Shown here piece by piece: positions 1-7,219 of a stretch of DNA of 20,457 bases. This DNA comes from VFMC01 sp031400715. GTDB taxonomy: Bacteria > Actinomycetota > Acidimicrobiia > Acidimicrobiales > Ilumatobacteraceae. The position numbers and the translations under genes are program-made. A model generated the notes under the pieces. It did not search any database and was not told the origin of the DNA. It was given only the letters and a program-made list of their open reading frames with translations. The DNA lies in assembly GCA_031400715.1 (NCBI GenBank), contig JANNQK010000312.1:1-20457 (forward strand). Direction: 5' to 3'. Each line of letters begins with the position of its first letter. Positions within the stretch are counted from its first letter, which is position 1.

Positions 1-446
1 AAGCTGTTGACACGCAGCTTCACCACGATGAAACCGTTGATGAAGCCCATCAAAAGGCACGCCGCCATGCCGACGATCGCGCCGACGTAGTCCGGCAGAT
101 CCGTCTCCAACGCCATCTTGTTGACGATGACGAGGCACAGGGCCATGTTGGCCCCGATCGACAGGTCAAAGGTGCCGGTGACCAGCGGGACCAGGAACGC
201 CAGCGCCAACATGCACACGATCACCTTCTCGGTGAGCACGAACTCGATGCTCCCGTTCCACAGCAGGAAGTTGCTCTCGGTCAGGCTGAAGAAGAAGAAG
301 AAGACGCCCAGCAGGTAGAGACCACTGAAGCGGTTGAACCCGAGGCGCGACACCCACGAGCCCCGTGGCGTTCCTCCGCGGGGCACTTCTCCGGCCGCTG
401 CGTCGTCGGCACCGTCGCGGTTCCCCGCGGCAATCGTCGTGGTCAT
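1..446 (-). CDS. Ribose-type ABC transporter permease (partial, C-terminus beyond window)
   Basis: Inner-membrane permease of a sugar-type (RbsC-like, BPD_transp_2 family) ABC importer. Reading the minus strand from the ATG at 446-444 gives 148 codons with no stop before the window edge. After a Gly/Ala/Asp-rich cytoplasmic start (residues 1-30) there are hydrophobic segments around residues 40-53 (with a run of five Phe), 72-86, 91-109 and 117-138. The stretch TGTFDLSIGANMA is the conserved DLSxG segment of RbsC-type permeases, and GFINGFIVVKLRVNS near the edge matches their conserved GxxNGxxVxxxxV region. The start codon overlaps the ATPase stop as ATGA, so the two are translationally coupled, in the order ATPase then permease. 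The family is well supported. The transported substrate is unknown and may not be ribose. About half of a typical permease is missing because of the window edge. Confidence 0.9.
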   Translation of the reverse strand, partial: MTTTIAAGNRDGADDAAAGEVPRGGTPRGSWVSRLGFNRFSGLYLLGVFFFFFSLTESNFLLWNGSIEFVLTEKVIVCMLALAFLVPLVTGTFDLSIGANMALCLVIVNKMALETDLPDYVGAIVGMAACLLMGFINGFIVVKLRVNS

Positions 447-1963
447 CGTTGTCCTGTCTTGGTCGTAGAGAGTTGGGCGCGGTCCACGTGGTCCGCGGTC
501 ATGTCGTCGCCGGTCAGCTCGTCGATGATCACACCGCCGACCATGACGATGATGCGATGGGAGACCTGAACGAGCTCGTCGGTGTCGGTGGAGACGACGA
601 CGACGGCAGCGCCGCCCTGTGCGGCCTGATCGATGAGACGAAGGATCTGGTCCTTGGCGGCGACGTCGACGCCGCTGGTGGGTTCGTCGAGCACCAGCAC
701 GCTCGGAGCGAGTCGCAGGCTGCGACCCATGAGCACCTTCTGCTGATTGCCGCCGCTGAGCACGGAGATGGGCACCGCAGTGCCGGCAGTCTTGACATCG
801 AGCCGTCCGATCCAGTCCTGGACCTCCACGGTTTCCTGCCCATGATCCAGGCGGCCGCGGCGCCAGTTGCGCCACACGTTGGCGAGCGTGAGGTTGTGGC
901 TCACCGAGGCGAACGGGATGACGCCATTGCTCGCCCGATCGGCCGGGACGAACGCCATCCCCGCCTGGATCGCGGCACGTGGGTCGAAGTTGGGCAGTGG
1001 CGTGCCGTCGACGACGACCTGGCCGTGGTCGCTGGGTGTCTGCCCCGTGATCAGCTTGGCGAGCGTCTCGCGGCCGGAGCCGGTGATCCCGGCGACCCCG
1101 ACGATCTCGCCGGGCACCACGTGGAGATCGACGTGGCGGACGGTGCCGCCGCGGAGGGCACTGATGCGGAGCCCGTCACCGCTGGACGAGGCCGCTCGAT
1201 CGCCCTGGCCGGTGCGTTCGAGCTTGTGGCCGATCATCAACTCGATCAGGCTCTCGTGGTCGAGATCAGCTGTCGGCATGGTCGTGACGCGTCGACCATC
1301 GCGCAAGATGGAGACCTCGTCGGCGATCTCGAACACCTCGTCCAAGTGGTGTGACACGTACAGGATCGCGACGCCGCGCTCGCGCACGCGCTGGATCGCA
1401 TCGAACAGTCGCTCGACGTCTGCCGCCGGCAGCGACGCCGTCGGCTCGTCGAGCACGAGCAAGCGGGCGCCGTTCTCCCAGCCGCGCATCGCCCGGGCAA
1501 GAGCGACGGCAGTCTTCTGCGACGGTGCGAGCGTGCCGACTGGAGCGCGCACGTCGAAGTCGTCGAACCCGAGGACGAACAGATCGCCGAGCGTCTGCTT
1601 CGTGTCGGCGCGCCAGTCGATCCGCCCGCCTCGCTTGGTGGTGTAGCCGACTCCCATCGCGATGTTCTCGACGGCGCTCATGGTGTTCACCAGGCCGAGG
1701 TCCTGGTGAACGAATCGAATGCCGGCGGCGGCCGCGGCGTCACCGTCTCCGAGACGGAGGCTCGTTCCGTCGAGCACCGCGGCGTAGCCGGGCTCGGGGA
1801 GGTGGTACCCGGCGAGGATCTTGATCAGGGTCGACTTCCCCGAACCGTTCTGTCCCACGAGCGCATGTGTGGAGCCCGGTTGGATCTCGAGGCTCACGTC
1901 ATCGAGCGCAACCTGTCCCGGGAAGACCTTGGTCAGGTGCTCGATGGTCAACAGCGGTTGCAC
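443..1963 (-). CDS. Ribose-type ABC transporter ATP-binding protein (RbsA-like, two fused nucleotide-binding domains)
   Basis: Cytoplasmic ATPase that powers a monosaccharide/small-solute importer, 506 aa, the usual RbsA/MglA length of about 500. Domain 1 has Walker A GQNGSGKST (37-45), a degenerate signature (LAPSQ near 145-149 instead of LSGGQ), Walker B LLVLDEP (168-174) and the H-loop in VSHHLDE (203-209). Domain 2 has the altered P-loop GITGSGRETL (292-301, no Lys), a good signature LSGGNQQKV (402-410), Walker B VLVLDEPTSGVD (422-433) and no H-loop His (VSTDTDE). This asymmetry is normal for the family, where only some sites hydrolyse ATP. The start is GTG at 1963-1961, preceded by CTGGGGG seven bases upstream. 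The gene lies head-to-head with the binding-protein gene and overlaps the permease by four bases. Substrate unknown. Confidence 0.93.
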   Translation of the reverse strand: MQPLLTIEHLTKVFPGQVALDDVSLEIQPGSTHALVGQNGSGKSTLIKILAGYHLPEPGYAAVLDGTSLRLGDGDAAAAAGIRFVHQDLGLVNTMSAVENIAMGVGYTTKRGGRIDWRADTKQTLGDLFVLGFDDFDVRAPVGTLAPSQKTAVALARAMRGWENGARLLVLDEPTASLPAADVERLFDAIQRVRERGVAILYVSHHLDEVFEIADEVSILRDGRRVTTMPTADLDHESLIELMIGHKLERTGQGDRAASSSGDGLRISALRGGTVRHVDLHVVPGEIVGVAGITGSGRETLAKLITGQTPSDHGQVVVDGTPLPNFDPRAAIQAGMAFVPADRASNGVIPFASVSHNLTLANVWRNWRRGRLDHGQETVEVQDWIGRLDVKTAGTAVPISVLSGGNQQKVLMGRSLRLAPSVLVLDEPTSGVDVAAKDQILRLIDQAAQGGAAVVVVSTDTDELVQVSHRIIVMVGGVIIDELTGDDMTADHVDRAQLSTTKTGQR

Positions 1964-2107
1964 AACTCAATCCCCCAGCGACGCGTGTCATGTCGTGACG
2001 AGTCCCCAATGGCGTCCGACGAGCGTTCGGTCTGTATATTAACCGATGGATAAGTAAGCGCCCGAAGCGAGCACCGTGCTGCCTCGGCCGAACAATTGGG
2101 GGAACCA
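1964..2107. promoter_or_regulatory. Divergent promoter region of the ABC importer with an imperfect palindrome
   Basis: The 144-base gap separates the ATPase/permease genes from the binding-protein gene. It holds an AT-rich core, unusual here: TATATT at 2035-2040 fits a plus-strand -10 element (5 of 6 consensus bases), and TAATAT (2036-2041 read on the minus strand) could serve the other direction. Just downstream, 2039-2053 reads TTAACCGATGGATAA, a partial palindrome (TTAnCC...GGnTAA, 10 of 15 positions symmetric). Its AACCG half resembles LacI-family half-sites. No good -35 hexamer is seen at the right distance from TATATT. Assigning the site to a repressor family is inference. Confidence 0.4.
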
Positions 2108-3292
2108 ATGAGGAAATCTGTACGCGCACTCGCGCTCGTACTGCCGCTGATGCTCGTCGCCGCAGCCTGTGGTGACGACGACGAGACGACGACGACCGAG
2201 GCCGCAGCCACTGCGACCACCGAGGCAGCAGGGACCGAGGCGACCGAGCCCGCTGCGACCGAGCCAGCGGCCGGAGGCGAAGGTCTCGCCGCGGCGCAGG
2301 CAGTCGTCGACGCCAACCTGACCTTCCCGACGGACATCGGACCGACGATCCCGCTCGAGTCGACCCCTGAGGTCAAGACCATCGCGTGGCTCGAGTGCAG
2401 TCTCCCGTCGTGCATCCAGATCGGTGTCGGGTTCAAGAACGCGGCTGAGGCGATCGGCTGGAATCTCGAGGTCATCTCGTGGTCGACCGATGCTGCCGCG
2501 GCGTTCCAGCAGGCGATCGACCTGGGGGTGGACTACGTCGCGATCAGCGGTACGGCACCGGCGCTGATCCAAGATCAGCTCGACCAGGCCAAAGAGCTGG
2601 GCATCCCGCTGCTGAGCTGTTTCGACACCACCGTGCCGTCGGCCGACAACAACATCCTGATCCAGTGCGGTGACGCGACCTTCGTCGAGTACCTCGCCGG
2701 CGTTGGGGCCAACGCGGTCATTGCCGACTCTGGTGCTGCAGCGAACGTGCTGTTCGTGAACATCCCTGACTTCGCGGTGCTGGTCACCGGTCGTGAGAGC
2801 GCGAAGGCCACGTATGCGGCCAACTGTCCTGACTGCACGTTCAACGAACTCGCACTCACCCTCGACCAACTGCTGGCCGGCGAAGTGCCTGGTGCGGTGT
2901 TGTCTGCGGTACAGGCCGACCCAAGCGTCGACTACATCTCACTGGCCTTCGACGGTCTCGCAGGCGGAGTGACGGCGACGCTGGCTGAAGCTGACCTGCT
3001 GGAGGGTCGCAAGGTCGTCGGTGGCGACTTCAGCGGCCCGATCCTCCAAGAGATCGTCGACGGGACGATGGCGTTCTGGACGGCCAACCCCAAGGAGTAC
3101 TCGGCATGGCTCATGGTCGATGCGGCTGCTCGCCACTCGATCGGCCAGGAGAACACCGAGGAGCGCGCCAACGCAGTCCTTCCCTCGTTCATCGTCAACA
3201 CCGCCGAGGTCGCTCAGCCGCTCATCGGTACCGACGGCTGGCCGGGACCCGAGACGATGGCCGACCAGTTCGCTGCCATCTGGGGCAAGTGA
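2108..3292 (+). CDS. Ribose-type ABC transporter substrate-binding lipoprotein
   Basis: Extracytoplasmic solute-binding protein of the periplasmic-binding-protein type I (RbsB-like, Peripla_BP_4) family, 394 aa. The ATG at 2108 is preceded by GGGGGAACCA; the in-frame TTG at 2096 is a poorer start because the signal peptide begins cleanly at MRKSVRALAL. A hydrophobic core leads to lipobox VAAAC with lipidated Cys21. A Thr/Glu/Ala-rich linker (22-60) then tethers the domain to the membrane. The body has alternating beta-strand and helix segments typical of the fold (for example WLECSLPSC, DYVAISGTAP, GIPLLSCFD, KVVGGDFSG). The mature domain has six Cys, two as a CxxxxC pair and two as a CPDC pair, so disulfides are possible. 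It diverges from the ATPase/permease operon and is closed by a strong hairpin. Substrate unknown; the next gene downstream is a Rieske oxygenase. Confidence 0.92.
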   Translation: MRKSVRALALVLPLMLVAAACGDDDETTTTEAAATATTEAAGTEATEPAATEPAAGGEGLAAAQAVVDANLTFPTDIGPTIPLESTPEVKTIAWLECSLPSCIQIGVGFKNAAEAIGWNLEVISWSTDAAAAFQQAIDLGVDYVAISGTAPALIQDQLDQAKELGIPLLSCFDTTVPSADNNILIQCGDATFVEYLAGVGANAVIADSGAAANVLFVNIPDFAVLVTGRESAKATYAANCPDCTFNELALTLDQLLAGEVPGAVLSAVQADPSVDYISLAFDGLAGGVTATLAEADLLEGRKVVGGDFSGPILQEIVDGTMAFWTANPKEYSAWLMVDAAARHSIGQENTEERANAVLPSFIVNTAEVAQPLIGTDGWPGPETMADQFAAIWGK

Positions 3293-3365
3293 CCTTCCGT
3301 TGGAATGTCGTCGCTGAGCAGTCAGCGATCCGCTCGGTCCGTCAGGACCGCAGCACGTGAACAAC

Positions 3366-3397
3366 AGTGGGGCCCGGGCGACAGCCCGGGCCCCACT
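3366..3397 (+). terminator. Strong stem-loop terminator after the binding-protein gene
   Basis: AGTGGGGCCCGGGC (3366-3379), loop GACA, then the exact complement GCCCGGGCCCCACT (3384-3397): a perfect 14-bp GC-rich stem, 73 bases after the stop codon. There is no T-tract, as is common for hairpin terminators in high-GC actinobacteria. It separates the importer gene from the Rieske operon. Confidence 0.8.
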
Positions 3398-3496
3398 CGC
3401 GTCCCGATGCCCGTCGCCACATCGAAGGAATGATGATCGGCGTCATGCGCCGCGGCGCTCCGACGCTCATCACAAGGCTGACTTGCGACTACACTT

Positions 3497-3514
3497 ATTG
3501 ATCGAAGAGTCAAT
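3497..3514 (+). promoter_or_regulatory. ATTGA-N8-TCAAT inverted repeat upstream of the Rieske operon (possible operator)
   Basis: ATTGA (3497-3501) and TCAAT (3510-3514) form a perfect 5-bp inverted repeat in the only AT-rich stretch of the 3398-3556 gap. A TACACT (3490-3495) just before it fits a weak -10 hexamer, so a bound protein could affect initiation. The arms are short and could be chance; no regulator gene lies in the window. Confidence 0.3.
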
Positions 3515-3533
3515 TATGACCCGAGTGTTCGAT

Positions 3534-3555
3534 GGCCACCTTCGGGGAGGTGGCC
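3534..3555 (+). promoter_or_regulatory. Stem-loop directly upstream of the first Rieske gene start
   Basis: GGCCACCT (3534-3541), loop TCGGGG, AGGTGGCC (3548-3555) form a perfect 8-bp stem ending 13 bases before the ATG at 3569. The stem and loop contain one purine-rich GGGGAGG (3544-3550) that would serve an alternative ATG at 3557. The second one, GGAGG at 3559-3563, stays single-stranded for the ATG at 3569. This could tune translation or transcript stability; it is too close to the start codon to be an ordinary terminator of the previous gene. Confidence 0.45.
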
Positions 3556-3568
3556 GATGGAGGAACCA

Positions 3569-4930
3569 ATGACCAGTCTTCAGGGCGACAGGCCGAACGC
3601 CCCTCGTTCTCCGGGCATCAGCTACCAGGCGCTGCTCGACACCGACACGCACCCCGTTCCGGCGGTCCTACGGCTCCAGTCGCCGCAGTATCTCGGGAGC
3701 GCCGACATCTCGATCGACCGCTACATCAGCCGCGAGTGGCACGAGCTCGAGAAGAAGAAACTGTGGAGCCGGGTGTGGCAGTTCGTGTGCCGCGAGGAAG
3801 AGATCCCGGTGGTCGGCGATCATCAGGTGTACACGATCGCTGGGGCGTCGTATCTCGTCGTGCGCACTGCACCCGACACGATCCAGGCGTACCCGAATGC
3901 ATGTCTCCATCGCGGCCGGCAGCTGAAGGACCACGACGGCCGTTGCTCGGAGATCCGGTGCCCGTTCCACGGCTTCGCCTGGGAGCTCGACGGCAACCTG
4001 AAGGACATCCCGGCACAGTGGGACTTCGATCATGTCGAGGCCGACAAGTTCAAGCTGCCGCAGTGCAAGGTCGGCGTGTGGGCCGGGTTCGTGTTCATGA
4101 ACCCCGACCCGGACGCCGAACCGCTGATGGACTTCATCGGCGAGATGGCCGAGCAGTTCGAGGTGTGGGATCTCGGCAACCGTTACAAGCAGGCGCACAT
4201 CGCCAAGATCGTGCCGTGCAACTGGAAGATCGCTCAAGAGGCATTCTGCGAAGCGTTCCACGTGAACGCGACCCACCCCCAGGTGATGCCGTACCTCGGC
4301 GACACCAACAGCCAGGTCGACGTGTGGGAGAACTTCGCACGGGTCATCTCGCCCGGTGGCACGTCCAGCCCGAACCTCGACTGGACACCGACGCAGGATC
4401 AGATGATGCGGGCGATGCTCGACGTGCGTGAGGATCAGTCGTCACCGATGCCGGTGACCGAGGAGCAGTCGATGCGAGCGCTCGCCTCGATCGGGAGCCG
4501 CGAGCGTTGGCGTCCGATGGCGGGCGACTGGGTCGACCGCATCAGCGATGCCGAGATGATGGACAGCATCGACTACACCCTCTTCCCGAACTTCCATCCG
4601 TGGGGTGCGTTCAACCGGATCGTGTATCGCTTCCGGCCCAACGGCGACGACCACAGGAGCGCGCTGATGGAGGTGCTGTTCCTCGCACCGTTCATGGGCG
4701 AGCGTCCTCCGCCGGCGGAGATCCACTGGCTCGAGGAGTTCGAGTCGTTCTCCGATGCGCCCGAGCTCGGCATGCTGGCCAAGGTGTTCGATCAGGATCT
4801 GTTCAACATGCCTCGGGTCCAGACCGGGCTCGAGAGCACCCGCAAGCCGGGCGCCACGCTCGCCAACTACCAGGAGTCGAAGGTGCGTTGGTTGAACAAC
4901 AAGCTCGACGAGTGGCTGGAGCGTCCCTGA
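3569..4930 (+). CDS. Rieske non-heme iron oxygenase, large (alpha) subunit 1
   Basis: Catalytic subunit of a ring-hydroxylating/Rieske-type oxygenase, which uses O2 and electrons from a ferredoxin to hydroxylate or demethylate an organic substrate. It has 453 aa from ATG 3569, chosen because GGAGG lies five bases upstream; an in-frame ATG at 3557 would add four residues. The Rieske [2Fe-2S] ligands are C112-x-H114 and C131-x2-H134 (CLH...CPFH). The mononuclear iron site is in NWKIAQEAFCEAFHVNATH with H231 and H236; an acidic run DQDLFN near residue 412 is a candidate for the third ligand. E228 sits where naphthalene dioxygenase has the bridging Asp205; Glu there is known from carnitine oxygenase CntA. 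It heads an operon with a 71-aa protein, a second Rieske subunit and an SDR. It resembles the third Rieske protein at 15459 in its C-terminal tail. Substrate not identifiable. Confidence 0.93.
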   Translation: MTSLQGDRPNAPRSPGISYQALLDTDTHPVPAVLRLQSPQYLGSADISIDRYISREWHELEKKKLWSRVWQFVCREEEIPVVGDHQVYTIAGASYLVVRTAPDTIQAYPNACLHRGRQLKDHDGRCSEIRCPFHGFAWELDGNLKDIPAQWDFDHVEADKFKLPQCKVGVWAGFVFMNPDPDAEPLMDFIGEMAEQFEVWDLGNRYKQAHIAKIVPCNWKIAQEAFCEAFHVNATHPQVMPYLGDTNSQVDVWENFARVISPGGTSSPNLDWTPTQDQMMRAMLDVREDQSSPMPVTEEQSMRALASIGSRERWRPMAGDWVDRISDAEMMDSIDYTLFPNFHPWGAFNRIVYRFRPNGDDHRSALMEVLFLAPFMGERPPPAEIHWLEEFESFSDAPELGMLAKVFDQDLFNMPRVQTGLESTRKPGATLANYQESKVRWLNNKLDEWLERP

Positions 4931-5145
4931 TGCTCGGCATCCGTCACCCGTTCTCCGGTGCACTCCACGAACGTGATGGCGAGGGAAACGTCCTCGTCAC
5001 TGCGACCGACGGCACGTGGGGTCGTTTCACCAAGCAGGGTCGCTGGTTGGAAGGCGAGCTCCGCGAGGCCGATCCTCATCTGTGCGGGTGGGTCGCCGGT
5101 CCGATCATCGCCAACCATCGCATGGTCGACACCTCCCCGAAGTAG
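4930..5145 (+). CDS. Small protein of unknown function, coupled to the Rieske oxygenase gene
   Basis: A 71-aa protein that I do not recognise. Its ATG shares the A of the Rieske stop codon (TGATG), so it is probably translated by coupling. Codons end almost entirely in C or G like the neighbours, which argues for a real gene. Visible features are an N-terminal GIRHPFSGALHERDGEGNV, a beta-rich middle (VLVTATDGTWGRF, then QGRWLEGELREADPHLCGW) with two Trp and one Cys, and a short polar tail. There is no signal peptide or membrane segment. The pattern of short strands suggests a small beta domain. It could be an accessory or assembly factor, or a degenerate small subunit, for the flanking oxygenases; this is inference from position only. 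It is followed by a 79-base gap before the second Rieske gene. Confidence 0.75.
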   Translation: MLGIRHPFSGALHERDGEGNVLVTATDGTWGRFTKQGRWLEGELREADPHLCGWVAGPIIANHRMVDTSPK

Positions 5146-5224
5146 CAGCGGTCCAGACACAGGACATCCAGACAGAAGCCGTCCAGGCAGCCCGAGACCG
5201 GGCACTCACGAACGGAGGGTCATC

Positions 5225-6424
5225 ATGAGCAGGGAACAGCTCGTGTCGATGACACGTCGGAACATCGCCCACAGCAAGAACGGCACCGTGCCGCTCGACG
5301 ACGGTGTGAAGCGTGTGCCGTCGACGAACTACTACGACCCGCACCGCTGGCAGTTGGAGATGGATCGCATCTTTCGTCGCGTGCCGCTGGTGATGGGCTT
5401 CAGCGTCGAGCTCTCAGTAGCCAACTCCTACAAGGCGCTCGATGTGATGGGCACCCCGGTGTTGTTGGTGCGTGGGGACGATGGCGTCCTACGGTCGTTC
5501 GTCAACATGTGCAGTCACCGCGGAGCGCAGGTGATGGAAGAAGGATCGGGCGTCACGCGGCGCTTCTCGTGCCCGTACCACGCGTGGGTGTACAACACCG
5601 AGGGTGCCCTCGTCGGCATGCTCGACAAGGAGGCCTTCGGCGAGATCGACATGTCGTGCCACGGGCTCACGCCGCTTCCGGTGGCAGAGCGCGCCGGCAT
5701 CGTCTTCGGAGGCATCACGCCCGGCATGCGCTTCGACATCGACGAGTACCTGTGCGGGTACGGCGAGATGCTCGACCATCTCGATCTGGCGAACTGTGCC
5801 TATGTCGGCAAGCAGAGCGTCGGCGGTCCGAACTGGAAGCTCGCCTACGACGGCTATCTCGACTTCTACCACCTCCCCATCCTCCACAAGGACTCGTTCG
5901 GGCCCACCTACAACAACAAGACCATCAACGATTCGTGGGGTCCGCACCAGCGCAACGTGCAGCCCGACGAGCGGTACCTCTCGTTCGAGAACATCCCCGA
6001 AGACGAGTGGCAGATCTCGAAGATGGTGTCGGGCGTGTGGACGATCTTTCCGCACATCTCGATCGCCAGCTTCGATGCAGGAGGCAAGCTGTACATGGTG
6101 TCGCAGCTGTTCCCGGGCGACACTCCCGAAACCTCCGTGACCACTCAGCACTTCCTCGCCGTCGACGCGCCCGACGGTGACCGGATGAACGTCATCGAGA
6201 AGCAGATGGATTTTCTGATGCACGTGGTCCGCGACGAGGACTACTACACGGGCAACCGCATCCAACGCGCCGTGAAGACCGGTGCGAAGGCCGAGTTCCT
6301 GTTCGGCCGCAACGAGGGGCCGTGTCAGCGCTTCCACGAATGGGTCGAAGACCTGATCCATGCCGACACCGAGGCCGACACGGCCATGCTGTTCGCCGGT
6401 GCCGGCGAGTTCCACCACCACTGA
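5225..6424 (+). CDS. Rieske non-heme iron oxygenase, large (alpha) subunit 2
   Basis: Second Rieske-type oxygenase catalytic subunit, 399 aa. The ATG at 5225 has GGAGGG five bases upstream; the frame stays open further 5' but reads through unrelated sequence, so the extension is rejected. The Rieske cluster ligands are C96-x-H98 and C116-x2-H119 (CSH...CPYH). The iron site is NWKLAYDGYLDFYHLPILH, with the bridging Asp213 and ligands H216 and H221; RDEDYY near residue 338 may hold the Asp ligand. Unlike subunit 1 it keeps the canonical Asp and has a different C-terminus, so it belongs to a different subgroup and is not a recent duplicate. It lies 79 bases after the small protein and 10 before the SDR, in one probable transcript. 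It may act on the product of the first oxygenase or on another substrate. Confidence 0.93.
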   Translation: MSREQLVSMTRRNIAHSKNGTVPLDDGVKRVPSTNYYDPHRWQLEMDRIFRRVPLVMGFSVELSVANSYKALDVMGTPVLLVRGDDGVLRSFVNMCSHRGAQVMEEGSGVTRRFSCPYHAWVYNTEGALVGMLDKEAFGEIDMSCHGLTPLPVAERAGIVFGGITPGMRFDIDEYLCGYGEMLDHLDLANCAYVGKQSVGGPNWKLAYDGYLDFYHLPILHKDSFGPTYNNKTINDSWGPHQRNVQPDERYLSFENIPEDEWQISKMVSGVWTIFPHISIASFDAGGKLYMVSQLFPGDTPETSVTTQHFLAVDAPDGDRMNVIEKQMDFLMHVVRDEDYYTGNRIQRAVKTGAKAEFLFGRNEGPCQRFHEWVEDLIHADTEADTAMLFAGAGEFHHH

Positions 6425-6434
6425 TCGGCTGACC

Positions 6435-7202
6435 ATGGGTACACAGAGCTTCTCGATGGATGGCAAGGTGGCCGTGGTGACCGGCGCCGCTGGTGGCATG
6501 GGTGAGGCGATCACGCGCACGCTCGTCGAGGCGGGAGCACGGGTGGTGGCCAGCGATCGTGCGGCCGAGTCGCTGCGCGAACTTGCTGGGTCGATGGGTG
6601 AGGCTGTCGCCGACGTCGCCGGTGACATCACGGATCCGGCCGTGGTCCGCCTCATGGTCGCAACCGCAGTCGATCGTTTCGGGCGGCTCGACGTCGCGGT
6701 GAACGCCGCCGCAGTCGAATTCGAGTCGGTCCCGCTCCACCTCACCACCGACGATGACTTCGAGCGGATGATGCAGATCAATGTGACGGCGTTGTTCAGG
6801 TGCATGCGCGCCGAGATCGGCGCGATGCTCGAAGCCGGTCGCGGCGGCAGCATCGTCAACATCGCCAGCTCGAGTTCGTTCAGGCCACAGGCCAGCCAAC
6901 CCGCCTACACCGCAAGCAAACACGCGGTCCTCGGCCTCACGCGCAGCGGTGCGCTCGACTACGCCGCCAACGGCATCCGTGTCAACGCGATCTGCCCCGG
7001 CACGATCGATACACCCATGCTCCGCAACGCGATCGAGCGCCGGGGGCGTGACCCCCAGGAAGTCGCGAAGCGACTCAGCCGGTTCGGGCGCTTCGGCACC
7101 CCGCAGGAGATCGCCGACGCGTGTCTGTGGCTGTGCAGCGACGCCTCGTCGTTCACGACTGGCCACGCCCTCACTGTCGACGGCGGCATGTTGGGTGCGT
7201 GA
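6435..7202 (+). CDS. Short-chain dehydrogenase/reductase (SDR), classical type
   Basis: NAD(P)-dependent oxidoreductase of 255 aa, the normal classical SDR length. The Rossmann motif TGAAGGMG is at 16-23, with an Asp (D41) at the end of the second strand, which favours NAD(H). NAA is at 90-92. The Ser region is IASSSS (143-148) and the catalytic YTASK is Y158/K162. The PGTIDTPM segment follows at 188-195 and the C-terminal VDGGM motif is intact. The ATG at 6435 lies 10 bases after the stop of Rieske subunit 2, with no clear Shine-Dalgarno, so translation may depend on coupling. In Rieske pathways such enzymes oxidise the cis-diol or alcohol made by the oxygenase. That role here is inference. 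It is the last gene of the plus-strand operon and faces the thioesterase gene tail-to-tail. Confidence 0.93.
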   Translation: MGTQSFSMDGKVAVVTGAAGGMGEAITRTLVEAGARVVASDRAAESLRELAGSMGEAVADVAGDITDPAVVRLMVATAVDRFGRLDVAVNAAAVEFESVPLHLTTDDDFERMMQINVTALFRCMRAEIGAMLEAGRGGSIVNIASSSSFRPQASQPAYTASKHAVLGLTRSGALDYAANGIRVNAICPGTIDTPMLRNAIERRGRDPQEVAKRLSRFGRFGTPQEIADACLWLCSDASSFTTGHALTVDGGMLGA

Positions 7203-7219
7203 CGAGAGCCCGTCTGTCA

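Noticed and set aside
365..1354. Long plus-strand open frame (329 codons) over the ATPase gene
   Set aside because: It is antisense to a gene with intact Walker and signature motifs, its translation is compositionally odd and has no recognisable domain; a GC-rich shadow frame.
4958..5224. N-terminal extension of Rieske subunit 2
   Set aside because: The extension overlaps the 71-aa gene in another frame and lacks any domain; the ATG at 5225 has an excellent ribosome binding site.
5146..5224. TCCAGACA-type short repeats before Rieske subunit 2
   Set aside because: Only two imperfect 8-base copies in a 79-base gap; no symmetry or regular spacing.
5489..6862. 457-codon minus-strand open frame over Rieske 2 and the SDR
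   Set aside because: No domain features, low-complexity Ser/Val/Asp-rich stretches, and it covers motif-bearing genes on the other strand.
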